NCBI GenBank assembly: GCA_025716815.1
Contig: JAIXMN010000029.1
Location: forward strand, 186,001-250,000
Source: Dichotomocladium elegans
Taxonomy: Eukaryota > Mucoromycota > Mucoromycetes > Mucorales > Lichtheimiaceae
Direction of reading: 5' to 3'
DNA length: 64,000 nt
The position numbers and the translations under genes are program-made. Of this stretch, positions 43,937 through 55,776 are shown piece after piece. Below the pieces are notes generated by a model that was not told the DNA's origin, ran no database searches, and was given only the letters and a program-made list of their open reading frames with translations. Position 1 is the first letter of the stretch, and each line of letters opens with the position of its first letter.

Positions 43937-44693
43937 CTAATCTTCTTTTTGAAAGTGTGCAGAGATATTTCTAAGATACGTGGGTGGGTTGCCTGCGATA
44001 GACCGATGTAGATCCGATAATCCGCCTGCTGCTAATCCAAAGGCTGCGCCAAACATGACCGCATATCGCGCACTTCCGCGCGTTAGTTTCGCTAGACGGT
44101 ATTTGTTAGTCACACGCCGGCGTTACATGCAAAAGCACTCGCGACTTACTTATTGTTGAGAATAGTGCACCTGACAGGATACCTGCAGCAATAGAGTTCG
44201 CTACATCCTCCTCTCCTCGGACCTTGTCCAGCAGGGCCTCGGCTGTTCCATACATCAAACAAAGACCACCTGTCCGGCCAGCATAAACCATGCCCCGTTT
44301 GATACCACCCAGCATCATCCTGTAATTCTTGGTCTTGTGGTAAAAGTACCAGCCCTGGACCGTTGTCGGTAGCCTATGCGCGTTCTCGGCTAGATATTGG
44401 AGACCTGCCTGCCGCCCACCTAGGAAGGAACCGATGCTAAAACCCCAGAAACCGGACACGCCGGTCATGAGCGCCAATCGGGCTTTGACACTCATGCTCC
44501 CTCGGCCACCGACTACATGCTGTGAGTGTTGTGATTGAATGTGTTGCTGCTGTTGTTGCTTTTGCTCATTTTCGTTGAAAGGAAATTCAGGAGGAACAGT
44601 TGTAAAGCGAACATCAGAGGAGTTGGGGAATGGTGGTGGTTGCGGTAGAACGGGGGGCATCATTGCAGCTTTGTCGTCATTGCTGGTGGCCAT
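43937..44693 (-). CDS. Tim17/Tim22/Tim23-family membrane protein
   Basis: Exons 44693-44150 and 44091-43937 (intron 58 nt, branch-like CTAAC) give 232 residues. A Pro/Gln-rich N-terminus is followed by several Gly-rich membrane segments (VSGFWGFSIGSFLGGRQAGL, GGIKRGMVYAGRTGGLCLMYG, NSIAAGILSGALFSTI, YAVMFGAAFGLAAGG). Repeated GxxxG spacing and the order are typical of the Tim17/22/23 superfamily, which act in mitochondrial protein import or complex I assembly. The exact member is not clear. Confidence 0.75.
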
Positions 44694-45632
44694 TATTTTT
44701 TAGATTACGAGGAAAGGTACCAAAAAGGTCAAAGGGTGTGAGTGAGTGAATGTGAAATAATGGCTAAAGAGAATATGAAAAGGCAGTAACAAAAAATCAA
44801 GGGACGTAGCAGGACGTTCTTTTTTTTGCTTTTTACTTTTTGAGACAGCTTGCCACGACTTCTATTCAAGCAATATCGGACAGACCAGCGCATCTATCAA
44901 TAATTGACATGACTCACAACCACATAAGGTCATAAGGAAAGCGGAAAAATGACAAGATAAAGCAATGTTGTATATTTGTTCAAAGCTGTCCTATCAATAA
45001 GCAAAAACACGATTCGCATCGATGGACAGAATTCACTAGTCAGCTGAAAATAGTAACCCATCTCCAAAGACCACTATGGATGCCATGGCAATAATCACGG
45101 CGGACAGGAGAAAGAGACCCTCGGGGAACAGAGGGAAGGACCATACGCGGCAGAAAGAAAGAAATGAAGTATGTCTACATCACCGCTCTTTCGTACAACT
45201 TGGTCGATTCATATAGAGTAAAAACATGCAAGACCATAAAGGTTCATCCCGGTTAAGGCTATCGTTGCTGGGTATGGATGAAGAAAGTTACTTGTGCGGA
45301 AGCTTCTTTTATCTTGTATATTTCTGAAGCGACTTCAAGAGGGGGTACAGTTCTTCATCAACAAAATAGACCATAGGCTCAGGGCAGTCATGATAATCAA
45401 CAGCGTGGCCAGCCCTATCATAAAGAAATTGGATGCTCGTTTTCAGAATGGGCGACTGTCTATAGAGAAGAATCGGAACACCCGATGTATTCCTAGTCAC
45501 CCTGCAACTTCTGAATTGGGGTGGTAGGCGATGTTGCCCATCGGACTTTGTCTACGGTTCTCTTTCTCTTTCACCAGTAATATTCGCTCAAGCACACATA
45601 CAGAAACACAGACACACACACATACACACGCC
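44694..45632. promoter_or_regulatory. Divergent promoter region, Tim17-family gene and prefoldin 4
   Basis: This 0.9-kb spacer lies between two divergent starts. It has a CA repeat at 45602-45630 next to the prefoldin start. The frame 45294-45527 is not supported as a gene. Confidence 0.45.
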
Positions 45633-46180
45633 ATGTCAAATATTCGCGTTGTAAGCATTAGTCAGACTGAACAATCACCATGCCGCTCGAGGTTGATTCA
45701 CACAGCAGGGATGTTGATATAGCTCAACCAAAAAGCAGAAAATGACGCCGATGTCGAAGTGTCATGGGGAGATCAAAAAAAGATTAACGAGTTCAGCAAG
45801 TTGAACGCGAAAATCGATGATCTCGAGGAACAATATGCGAAGCTAAAGGTAAGACGAATGATTCCTTGGCGGACAGCCTGACAATAGCTTCCACGTGTTT
45901 AATGACCATACAACAGCAAGAGAAGGAGTACCTTGATGATGTCGCCATGGAACTCGAGCTGGCTGATGAAGACGAACCTATTCGTCACAAAATTGGAGAT
46001 GCTTTTGTCCACGTTCCTGTATCAGAGGCGCTCGAGCGTGTGGCTAAAGACGGCGAGACCCTCGACCTGAGACTCGAGACTTTAAAAAGCGATATAGATT
46101 CCGTACAAGCAAAGATGTCTGATCTGAAAAAGGACCTCTATGCAAAGTTTGGCAATTCTATCAATCTCGAGAAGGACTAG
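45633..46180 (+). CDS. PFDN4: Prefoldin subunit 4
   Basis: Exons 45633-45650, 45723-45848 and 45917-46180 give 135 residues, normal for this beta-type subunit. Two coiled-coil helices (WGDQKKINEFSKLNAKIDDL and the C-terminal DIDSVQAKMSDLKKDL) flank the conserved hairpin with DEPIRHKIGDAFVHVPVSEA. Prefoldin is a hexameric cytosolic chaperone passing actin and tubulin to CCT. The first exon is only 18 nt. Confidence 0.95.
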
Positions 46181-46391
46181 AAGATTAAAAACATTTACTC
46201 TGATAATGCAGCTACTTTTTTTTTATTCTCTCTCATTTTCAAGATGGTCGCGTAATAGAAATAAATCATAGGGTTTGCTCGCTGTTTAAGGTCTTCACAT
46301 CTGTAAAGACATTGCGAATTCGATCATTTACGCCCTCAGTGAACACCACTGTTTCTAGCGTCACAAGGAATCCACTGCATTCCTTATAATA

Positions 46392-49300
46392 CTACAATAA
46401 CTTATTCAGACTCACATCCCAGACATATCTAGCGCTTTTGTTTCTTACCATTCGCATAGTCTCTCTATACCAGCCCAGGATCCATAGGTAGTTCCATGAT
46501 AGCTGTGTATCAGCTGTATGCGCTGGGAGAGGTGCCAATTCATCTTGAAGGACCTGTACAAACTTTTGATAAACAGACATGAAGACCTCCTTTTGGTCTC
46601 TCGTCACAGTTGAAAGCGAATTTTCCAAGATACGGAGCGTATCTGATTCTTGTTGCTTTTCTGCCAGTGCCACTGTAGATAATATACATGTAAATCAATA
46701 TTCAGCACTGTGAAACACACGCCATACATACTTTCAGACGCAGGTTGTTTTGCACGCGCAGCTTCATTCTCCCTGTAAGTGGCCTTGGCGCTCTCAAGTT
46801 TTCCTCTGACCTGCGAAACGCGAGCAACAACCTTCGCGAGTGTATTTTGCAAGATCTCCCAGGCATAAAAATTTGAGGCGCGATCAAGCTGCTGCTTTTC
46901 AAATACCCAGCTGATGATCGAGGCAGGGTCAATGATGCGGTAGTTGAGGAGCTTATCCAATAGAATCCCCATAAACTACGAGCGGATGCTTGAGAATTCG
47001 AGTTTCCTGCCTTAGATCGTTACCAAGCATCCTACTTACCTGTCTATTCTCTTTCCAGAATTCGGCTATGATCTGTACAGTGTGGAGTCGTGCTTCAGGT
47101 GTACCATTCACATAGCGAAGCACATCCAAATATCTATTGCATAAATCAATGAGCAAATCTTTCCGGTAAAGGAGATTAGATTTTTACCTTTCAACGACAT
47201 TAAGGACGTGCGAGAAACTTTTAGAACCAACAAGCAGCGTCGATTGCACAAATAGCTCACGCATCATACGATCTTGGTCATTAGCAGGCATATCGCGACG
47301 AGCCTGTTCTTCCTTGAATTGTTCAAGAATAGCCTGAATCTCATCCGCAGATTTCTTTGCACGAAGATTTTCAATCAATCCCTTTGCGGCATTATGTAGG
47401 GGATGGTCCGAGCTCTGATATGCGAAGCTTGGAGCAGGCGATTGTGATGGGATCAACTTGTAAAATACATCGGGAATAAGGCTCTTCACACGCTCATAAT
47501 AGCTGAGACGAATCATTTTCTCAAGCGTCTCACGCGTAAAGATTACTTGGGGGTGATCCGGTTCAAGATTCAGGATATGTTCCCTATATTTGCCAAGTAA
47601 GCGATCCATCTCTGAATTTAGGATTTCCTGGGTCATATACCATGCAGCCCAATCCCATTGGAAGCCGAAATTGCTCAGATGATGAGCAAACCAGCATGAA
47701 AGTCGATAGACGCATTCAATATCAATATCTTCGAGACGTTCAAACAGAACTTTTACGGTTCTACCCAAAGCCAGCGGGAAAGAGACGGTATCTGCGCGGC
47801 AAAGCTCGGTCAAAATGCATGAATAGTAGACTTGGCGGAAAGGAGGTGATGGAAGTCGAAGCATTTGAGACATTATAACCTGGAGTCATGTATAAGTTAC
47901 CTCCCATTTCTTGATCTATCTATTGAAGGGAATTTACCTCAAGGAGAAGATCAGGAAGACACCACCCCTGTTCATCTTCATCCATCTTGTCCCCGCTTTT
48001 TTCTTGGCTTTGAGGATTCAGCGGTCTGAAGTGGCCAGGTTCAAAGCTGTTGGCCACCGCCAGGAGATATTTCCCGCACTCCTTGCGGTTCGGCTCAAAA
48101 ATTCGCAGAATATCCACAATGACATCGTTAAGTACGAAATATTCCAAGCTATTATGATCTGGAACATTTGATGCCGCCTACAGTGCTGTCAGCATTGAGG
48201 ATTTCGGAGAGATAGATCATGCTCTTACCACACCAGCATCATCGACGTTAATCCGCAAGGGCGATTCAGGAGCAATATACTCAAGTTCGTCAGTGTGTTC
48301 AGGAAGCGTTAATCTAGGAATTTCATGCTAATTCACAGCGTTGTTAAGAAAGTAACTTCCAATATCATATCGTAATCGCCTTACTTGTAAAGCAGAACTA
48401 AACTCCTTCTCAAACCAGCGGTAAAGTCTTGAGATAAGAGCGAACTATTCTCGCCAACGTCAGTTCGACAGATAGAAATCGCTATATGGAATTGGGATAT
48501 TACCTCCCAATCGTTTGCACGAAGCTGCTGAATAAGAGTCCACAAATGATGAAGTTCCTGATAGTAACAGACGGTAAGACACTATTTCATCATAACCTAT
48601 CAATTCTTACATCTCTCGGAGAGTTGTCGTAGTTGCCACTTTTGTATCTTCTCACGATTTCGGGGGAAGGCGATAACGGACGTCGATCCATGTATGATCC
48701 GATCCGCTGCATAATGTGATTCAAACCGGGGGCGTTCTGCTTATGAATCTCCTGTGCGCTCTATTTCGATGGTTGTACGTCAGTTATCTGCTAGAACATC
48801 TAAATGCCCATGCAAACATACCCAAGGAAGTGTTGAAAGAATAATGTATATGATGCAGTCCGATCGGCGCTGTGACATACGTATACGGTTAATTACATAC
48901 ATTAGCCTCTACCATGAATTGCACCGGAACGTACCCTATATTGGGTAGGTTCGTCCAGCACCGACAAAAGATCCTCAACGAGCCCACAGTACGAAGTGGG
49001 CGAAATCACATTCGAGTTGGCCAGTTCACCGTAAAAGCGCAGTAGCTGCTTGAGTTTTGCCCAGTTACCTTCTGCTACTGTTTGCTTGAGTGTATCGTTA
49101 AGAAGGTAAACAAGCTTGCCCACAAGATCATGGCTCGTGACATTAAGAAGGCCATAGAGTGTACCATACACTGGTGCCTTAGCAGGTAGCTCAACAATAC
49201 TAATGTCGTTATATCATTATGTGCTATTCGTCAGAACCACTGTTTTTGTCTCCAAGTGGTGCAGGTGCTAATCTCATGCGTACCAAGCTTTCAACGTATT

Positions 49301-49746
49301 TTGTACAGTGTCGGGATATTTTGAGTAATCATTTTCCAATATATTCTTCATCTTGTTGAGATTGACTTGAAGCTCGGGCGAGATCTGAACATAGTTAGAT
49401 CGTGTTTCCTTTATATTATTCCTTGTCGATAATTTACCTTGTCACCGATTTTGATAATGAGACCGCGCAATCGAACTTCAATATCCTCCACTTCGTCATC
49501 ACGAGGAGGTGAAAGACGTCTTTTGTATCCTCGCCGATCGTCGACGTAGGCTTTGAGGTTGTCAGTTATGCATGGTATCTCTGTTTTCCTGTGTCCTACC
49601 TCTAAAGCGGCCGCCCCCTCCGCCACCAGATCGGTTGTAGGAATTGCCTGAATGAAGGGAATAAGCCAGAGCCACAGTGATAGAAGAAAAATTGTCTACT
49701 TGCCATCCTGGCGCGATCGGTTGTAGCCTCGCGAGTCGTAGCTCAT
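46392..49746 (-). CDS. NCBP1: Nuclear cap-binding protein subunit 1 (CBP80)
   Basis: Fifteen exons, in gene order 49746-49704, 49647-49600, 49550-49438, 49384-49284, 49199-48935, 48869-48822, 48760-48611, 48557-48504, 48444-48385, 48327-48229, 48177-47938, 47879-47188, 47133-47040, 46975-46732 and 46672-46392, total 2532 nt or 843 residues, the usual size. The N-terminus is Arg/Gly-rich (SYNRSGGGGGRF). MIF4G-type helical repeats follow; diagnostic blocks are KQLLRFYGELANSNVI, IYIILSTLPW, WFAHHLSNFGFQWDW and MGILLDKLLNYRIIDP. The protein pairs with CBP20 to bind the m7G cap of nuclear transcripts and acts in splicing and export. The first intron (49648-49703) begins GCAAGT, a GC-AG intron. The gene is convergent with prefoldin 4, 211 bases apart. 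Confidence 0.94.
49648..49703 (-). other. GC-AG intron in CBP80 gene
   Basis: On the minus strand the donor is CAGGATG followed by GCAAGT and the acceptor is TTCAG. Using GC restores the codon GGC and the phase; the only nearby GT option breaks the frame. Confidence 0.75.
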
Positions 49747-50440
49747 ACTGAACGAGTTTAACAAAAGACTTGTGGAAAAGAGCGCGTCACTGGCGAATTC
49801 CGTTCTTTATTTTTAGAAGCCGCCAATTCTGTAGTCGGACGGTCACTCATTTATCAATTGCACAAGCCCTTCGCTTCAAAAAAAAAATCCATGCATCAGT
49901 ACCCAGAGGAGCCTGTTTGATGATGGCTTTCATCTAAACCATTATCAATCGTATAGTTTGCCTTTAGATTAATATGGTGCATAGCATTGAAGTAACTAGC
50001 TTTGAAACGCTGTATGCCATATGCCACGGTCAGATGTATCCTAACTACGTGCTTTATTTAATATTCCTGCATCCCTGTATGAGAAAGGCCAGATAAAGAT
50101 GGCAAAGCCGTCCTTCAAAATGCCAAAGAGTTGATTATCTTCCGATATACCACAACCTACCATGTATCTAGTCATCCATAATGAATTAAACGATATAACA
50201 CCTTGAAGCCATGGTCAAAGTTCTTTGGTTGCCATGTACTTAAAATGAGTTTGTATATGAAGTTGGATAGTTAATATAGTCATAGTAACCGAATTTAGTA
50301 GAGCAGCAGAAAAGCAAAAATAAAAAACATGAAGAACGGCAGAGGCAATACGTTAGGTGGGCGAGGAAGTACGCAATAATAAAGAAGAAAGCTACTTACA
50401 AAAGTTAATAAGTCTGCGCAGCATGACGATGCATATGAGA
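49747..50440. other. Intergenic spacer upstream of CBP80
   Basis: No gene is seen. It lies between the CBP80 start and the mariner-Fanzor composite element. Confidence 0.5.
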
Positions 50441-51080
50441 TCAAGCATGCATACACTATTTTTCAAAATCAAAGTCGCAGGATCGCAAAAATACAAATCG
50501 CATTTTTGCCCGGAAATCTTTACGCGTGATGACAAAGCAAATGTCACATACATACACGGAAAGATGTCGCAAATCCATCTCATCCTTATGACTCTTTCTC
50601 TTTATAAACTTTTACATTCTGAAATGAGCAATCTATTTTTTTTACAACGATGGCCAAGGTCATGTCATTGATGAGCGTGGCTGACCTGAACCTACGGACT
50701 ATGCCATTGATAAGGAAATGTACTCACTTCAATCCGTTTGTTCTCACACTGAATATCTGCGTAGCATATTGTGCAAAGATAACCCTGAGCTTACTGCCAC
50801 GCATATTCCCAAGCGAAAGGATCCAGACATTCGGATAAAAGAAGCGGGGATCAAGCGCAGTACACGGCGTACACTGATCAAGATAAAGCCAGATTTTTCA
50901 AACTGGTGTTTGAGGAGGTAATGAGTGCATCGGCTGCAGCAAAACGGCTAGGAATCCATGTTCGTTCAGCACAGCGATGGGCATTACAGTAAGAAAAGGA
51001 CCCTGACAGCATTTTAAGAAACGTAGAAGTAGAGGGCCGATTGTGTATTCTCAATGAAGAGCATTAGAAAGTTACAATAC
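50441..51080 (+). mobile_element. Decayed Tc1/mariner copy D, left part of composite element
   Basis: The leader shares long stretches with copy A (GAAATCTTTACGCGTGATGA also recurs at 58.25 kb). The helix-turn-helix transposase piece is recognisable (LGIHVRSAQRWALQ, near 50950-50990) and then breaks off. A Fanzor relic follows 0.4 kb downstream, in the same orientation. Confidence 0.75.
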
Positions 51081-51439
51081 ATTTATTGTTCTAGTATCCA
51101 ATTGTCGCTAAAAATAGCCGTACTCAAAAGAATCCTATATCGAGAAGAGTAAGTTTATTCTTGGAAAGAACAATCGGAGTGTGCTTGTCTCTTCGTCAAT
51201 GAGCCATTCACCCTGGAGATTGTAACTGCGAAGCTGGTTATCAATGGAATAATGAAGTAATGGCTTTCAGGAGACCACTGTGAAAATTAATGTTTTCATT
51301 GTAATATTCAGAGAAATTGTTCATTATGTACCTACGCTTCCTGAATGTATGGATAACGATGACAGCAGTGTCGTGTTTTGTTGTGTTGTAAGAGACTGAG
51401 AGAGTACGAAAAGAAGTACAATATTCCTACACTACACAA

Positions 51440-52844
51440 GTGCCGGATATATATCGGATTATTCTTGAGATGATCTCTTGGAATTACTTCTTGGAATTGT
51501 TTGGGATTTCATTGTTGATTTCAGACCGCCCTCACGTCGGTACAGTGGCCACCCGTTATAGTGATACCCTTGGTATCCTGGGCTGCAAAATGGAATCCCA
51601 CACAAGCAATATGGAGTACTGCAGACGGGTTGTAAACCTGAAATCAAGAGCTTTCAAACCCCAAGAATCCGAGCTGCTCCAATTCCGTGGGATTACTCAC
51701 ACTGACGGCATCGGTGTTACCGTGTTCAAGAAGACAAATGGCCTTCAATCGGGTTTCGGACAGAGATTTGGCATCCAGAGCGAAGATATCGAGTACGTCA
51801 ACCCACAGATAGTCCGGTACGAGTACTATAGAGGACAATGGGTCACCATCGATCCTGACAGAAGGGACCTGTTATATTGCGTTCACGAGAACTCTTCACC
51901 CGACAACCACCAGACCTTCCGATATACAAAGCAGCTTCAAGATCATGCACGAAAGACCAAACGGTACCGCAGACTCCGAGAACGACTCAAGTTAGAGCGA
52001 CCCGAGGTCGCGTTGACTGAGCAGAATCTATCTCAATTTCAAAGTCATACGCTTTCCGTGCACAACTACGACGGATACCTCGCCGCCAAGAACCGGGTCT
52101 CTGTAGTTCTCAAGTCTTTCTACGCGACAACCACTACGAACCACCCGAACCCGCAATTTCTCTTTCGAAAACTTCGCCTGTCAGCATTTTACAAGAAGTA
52201 GCAAGCAGATGAAAAGCTTCTCGACTCTTTGAATGCGAAGTTTGGCAGTAGGTCCGTTTTCGTGATGGGAAATTGGTCTGCGCCGCATACCAGATATCAC
52301 GAGCCTATCCGTGGTGTCGGCTTCCGGCGGCTGTTGAAGGAGAACAATTGCAATATTTATTTGATCGACGAGTACAAGACAAGCAAGCGCTGCCCTGTAT
52401 GTGACAATGAAAGCCTTGCTACCTTTAAAATGGTTCCTAATCCACACCCATATCGACGACCCGACAATCCGCTCACGATCTGCCATGACCTGCTACGGTA
52501 TGAAGGACGGGCATGTTGTGTTATATTTCCAAAAGATTTTAATATTTTGATGTTTCAATAGATGCACAAACCAAAACTGTACAGCAGGCATGGCAGAGGG
52601 TGTTCGTCAACCAAGGTTATGGAACCGGGATCTGGTGGCGACTCTCAACATGCATCATATCCTCCGGGGTCTTCGGGGAGATGGTATCATCCCAGCAAGA
52701 TTTCAGAGAAGAAATGCTGCACAAGCGTCAGCAGCTGGTGGAAGGCCACACTCACCTGAACCAGAGCAGCGCAGCGTGATACCACGACGGGCAAGGCCAG
52801 GAAGGCCACGACGTGCACGCTTTGGCGGATCGAGACGACCGTAA
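51440..52844 (+). pseudogene. Fanzor (eukaryotic TnpB-like nuclease) relic
   Basis: The frame runs 51440-52497, then, after an intron at 52498-52561 (GT-AG, 64 nt), 52562-52844. An in-frame TAG at 52199-52201 interrupts it; CAG to TAG would explain it. Features in order are a beta segment (LLQFRGITHTDGIGVTVF), RuvC-I with aspartate (WVTIDPDRRDLLYC), MGNWSAPHTRYHEPIRGVGF, a zinc ribbon (DEYKTSKRCPVC, then RCTNQNCTAG after the intron) and RuvC-III (LWNRDLVATLN), then a basic Arg-rich tail. These mark the Fanzor family, RNA-guided DNA nucleases carried by transposons. The usual helical N-terminal half is not visible upstream, so this copy is truncated as well as stopped and is unlikely to be active. 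Confidence 0.88.
52498..52561 (+). other. Intron inside the Fanzor zinc ribbon
   Basis: Donor GTATGA and acceptor TTTCAATAG. Splicing joins CTACG to ATGCACAAAC, restoring LLRCTNQNC, the second half of the zinc ribbon. The intron shows that the element is adapted to a eukaryotic host. Confidence 0.85.
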
Positions 52845-53140
52845 CCCCGACCAAGGATTTTCCGCGTCAGTTATCGCTGACGCACCCAGGATAACCACAG
52901 CCCTTCGGGGAAAGCCCCTTTCCGTTGGAAGGACAGTGTGTTGTAAGTTAACGGTCTTGGAGAAGGCGTAGTGTTTTCTGCTGACTAACAGGGTTTAATC
53001 CATGGATGCGAAATCTTTTTACCTATTGATACGACAAGTTTATATAATTCAATGCGACATTTTTCTTGTATTTTGCACGACATTATTTTATCTTGTTTAC
53101 GACATTTATTTTTGAAAATAAAGTATAAGAGCATTATCAT
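52845..53140 (+). ncRNA. Candidate omega-RNA / element end downstream of Fanzor
   Basis: Immediately after the Fanzor stop there are a perfect 7-bp hairpin (GCGTCAG 52864-52870, CTGACGC 52877-52883) and a CCC-TTCG-GGG hairpin at 52901-52910. An AT-rich tail follows with repeated GACATT words and TTTTTGAAAATAAAG near 53110-53130. The same features recur at 58.93-59.13 kb and, in part, at 1.65, 12.7, 38.9, 39.3 and 61.3 kb. In characterised Fanzor and TnpB systems the guide RNA lies next to or overlaps the 3' end of the nuclease gene. That this is such an RNA is inference. Confidence 0.4.
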
Positions 53141-54484
53141 GAACCAGTGTTTATCGTAGGTCATACATCGCTATTTCTCTGTAAGGCTATAGAGTATTGC
53201 CGAGCGCCGCCTGAGAACGGGATCCATCGCAACTCATGCTTCTTGACTGTGCCCAGGTATTTGCCTTTAATGCCTCTGATCCAGGCCCGGAGATGTTTCT
53301 CCGCGATATCACTCTAGCTTCAAAGTCTTTCTATTCGATCTAGCCGCAATGCACATTACCCTATCATGATATAATGCATGGTGTTGAAGACTTCTAGAAC
53401 AATCATAGAGGCCTGCGACTTGAACGTAGGATTCTCATTTTACATTGTTCAGATGTCCCACCGCCCTTGACATAGACCTATCCGAATGGTAGTATTGCCG
53501 CGGAATTGCCCTGGTGAAAATAATGAACTAGAACCATTATAGCGATGATGAACTGCGTTCTTTTCTCGCACAGTCATTCGGAAAACATGCTCGAACCTAA
53601 AGAACCGCTAGCATATTAAATAAACTAAATTTCCTTTGGAAGTGGTCATCGCCTTCTGCTATAGCATCTGCTTGAGGGGACAAGTTCTAGCTCTTTCATT
53701 CTAGCAATAAATTATCACAAAATTTGAATGATGTGTACAATAAACCAAAATCTCCTAATTTGGTAAATTGAGTTCGGCGTAATGGATGACTTTAGGATAG
53801 GATGGCTGTTTAATGCGGCGTTATGATGCTTGCAAGCTTCACACAGCACCTTAAATGTTTCATGAGGAGAGGAGAGCTATTGGCAGTATTGGAGACCTGC
53901 GCCCACCATGCTGTTGGAGGAATAGTTCTGACTACCGGCCAGTGGTAAAAAAACATTGAGCCTCGGTTGGCTCCAGTGACAGATCTAAGAGTGCATTATT
54001 AGAGCGTATGAACTAGTCGGTGGACGGTTCAGTAAAAGTACTATCAGCAAGGACTTCGTCAGAATTGCCGAGGTCGTTGAGAAGACCATGCTCAAGCGTT
54101 TGAGAGCTCAAAAAAGAATACGTCTCTGAGACAGAGTTTGGGGATACCAACAAAAGCACCAAATGTAGAGATAGCATAGACAGGCTCTGGTAGGGAACAA
54201 ACTGCCGATGCTAAAGACTTTATAAAGGATGGCATTGTCTGAAGTAAGAACTTAGACCAGAGTCCGTTTGCCCTCACGATAATCTCGCATGCAGCAAACT
54301 TGATGTACTATCAATATGGAGAACCCTTTATAAAGGATTCCTCAACCAGGATGAAGTCAATAGCGCCCACTTGTCAGTCATTACAATAGCGTAAAGTAGA
54401 GTCATATGGGGTCCATACAGTCATAGGGTCAGAGAATACATATACACACAAAAAAAAGGACTACTCCTAGGAAAGGAAATCTAA
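53141..54484. other. Intergenic, no gene seen
   Basis: About 1.3 kb without a supported gene. A tRNA-like block near 53400-53465 does not fold properly (see rejected items). Frame 54092-54277 (minus) is unsupported. Confidence 0.5.
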
Positions 54485-55776
54485 CTAGTGTTGACTCTTG
54501 CGGTCATGAATTTTACTATGCCTTTTGACGGCATCTAATCTGTAGCTTTCATAGACACAACTATCGCACTTATGTATGGGCGGATTGTGCTTGCGGTAGT
54601 GGCGAAAAAGGCTACCATATCTCTTGAACGGTGGTCCGCAGCATACACGACAGACCAGCGACGCGGATCTTATCGCAAGTCCGTGCTTATTTTCGATTTG
54701 TTGAACGCGTGGACGCCAATAATCCAGTAATCCGATGGCTTCGCGGCTGGTTGCCTGAATATTTTTCATAGAGATATATCCGGTTCCTTGACCATTACAA
54801 AGGCTAGCAAAACAAAAGGCATCTTGATACACATCCCAAATAATAATAGCCGTGTCCTTGAGGCCACTGATTTCATCTTTATACTTCGACTTTACGTTCG
54901 TCTTGAGGATAAATCCAAGAAGGCACCCATGATCAATGAGACAAGACGGCATTTTCGGTGGGCCATTTTGGTCTAAGAGCTTATATCCGTCGTTAAAATC
55001 AAACGACAAGGGACGTCCTTGGGTCTCTAAAAGTTCGTGTGGCAGCAGCAGAGGTTCCTTGTCCGACGTAGGGAAGGACGCCGTAGTGTAAGGCAGGGAG
55101 CTCGCATCGTTCTCGGAAACGCTGGTGGTAGAACTAAGTATATTCTGCGGTGCTTGCTGAGCGCTTGGACACGGAATTTCTTGATCCGCTGGGTCACCAT
55201 TGGAAGCACCCTGGAGGGAAAAAGTGGTCTGCAATTGCACACTACTGCAAATCTGTTCAGCTAGGAGCGGACCAGCTGGCCCTGGATGGCTATAATAGAG
55301 CGTGGCATGGTCGAAATGTGGGTCCAAGAGAATTTGAAGTATCTGGTCTGCTTTAAAGTTTCCTCCGCGAATATTATATGATTCATCCGTCTGTAAAAGA
55401 TCGCTATCGGCAATTCTCGTTGACTGGGGTTCAGCACGGCCATTGGAGAAATAATTCTGGCTAGCGGCCATTCGAGTAGAATAGAACGGCAGGATCGAGG
55501 ACGCTGGAGAAAAGCTGATAGCACCGGGAAGAAGGGACCGCTCGCCGAGGATACTTACTATCCCGATTTTATGACAAATAGCTTACTTCTGTCACATAAA
55601 ACCATTTAATTTTTCTCGGTTCCAATATATATACCTTGAGGTCCTATGCCAGTCGGGGTATCCAGATATCTTTCGGCCCAGCCGACAAGCGTTCGTTCAT
55701 CATCCGTCCCATTCGCACTAGCAGAATAATCCTGATGTTCAGACGCCGCCGGTGCAAGGTGATAGTTTGAATCCAT
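54485..55776 (-). CDS. SH3-like / two C2H2 zinc finger protein (paralogue 2)
   Basis: Exons 55776-55635 and 55557-54485 (intron 77 nt) give 404 residues. A long Ser/Pro/Gln-rich N-terminus precedes an SH3-like segment (GFILKTNVKSKYKDEISGLK, then DVYQDAFCFASLCNGQGTGY) and two C2H2-type units (CRVCCGPPFKRYGSLFRHYRKH and CDSCVYESYRLDAVKRHSKIH). Order and spacing match the protein at 16.8-17.9 kb, including the phrase D-FCF inside the SH3-like part. Sequence identity is modest, so the duplication is not recent. Role unknown. Confidence 0.75.

Noticed and set aside
53395..53470. A tRNA-like block with GTTCAAGTC on the minus strand.
   Set aside because: The T stem does not pair properly and no acceptor or anticodon stem could be drawn.
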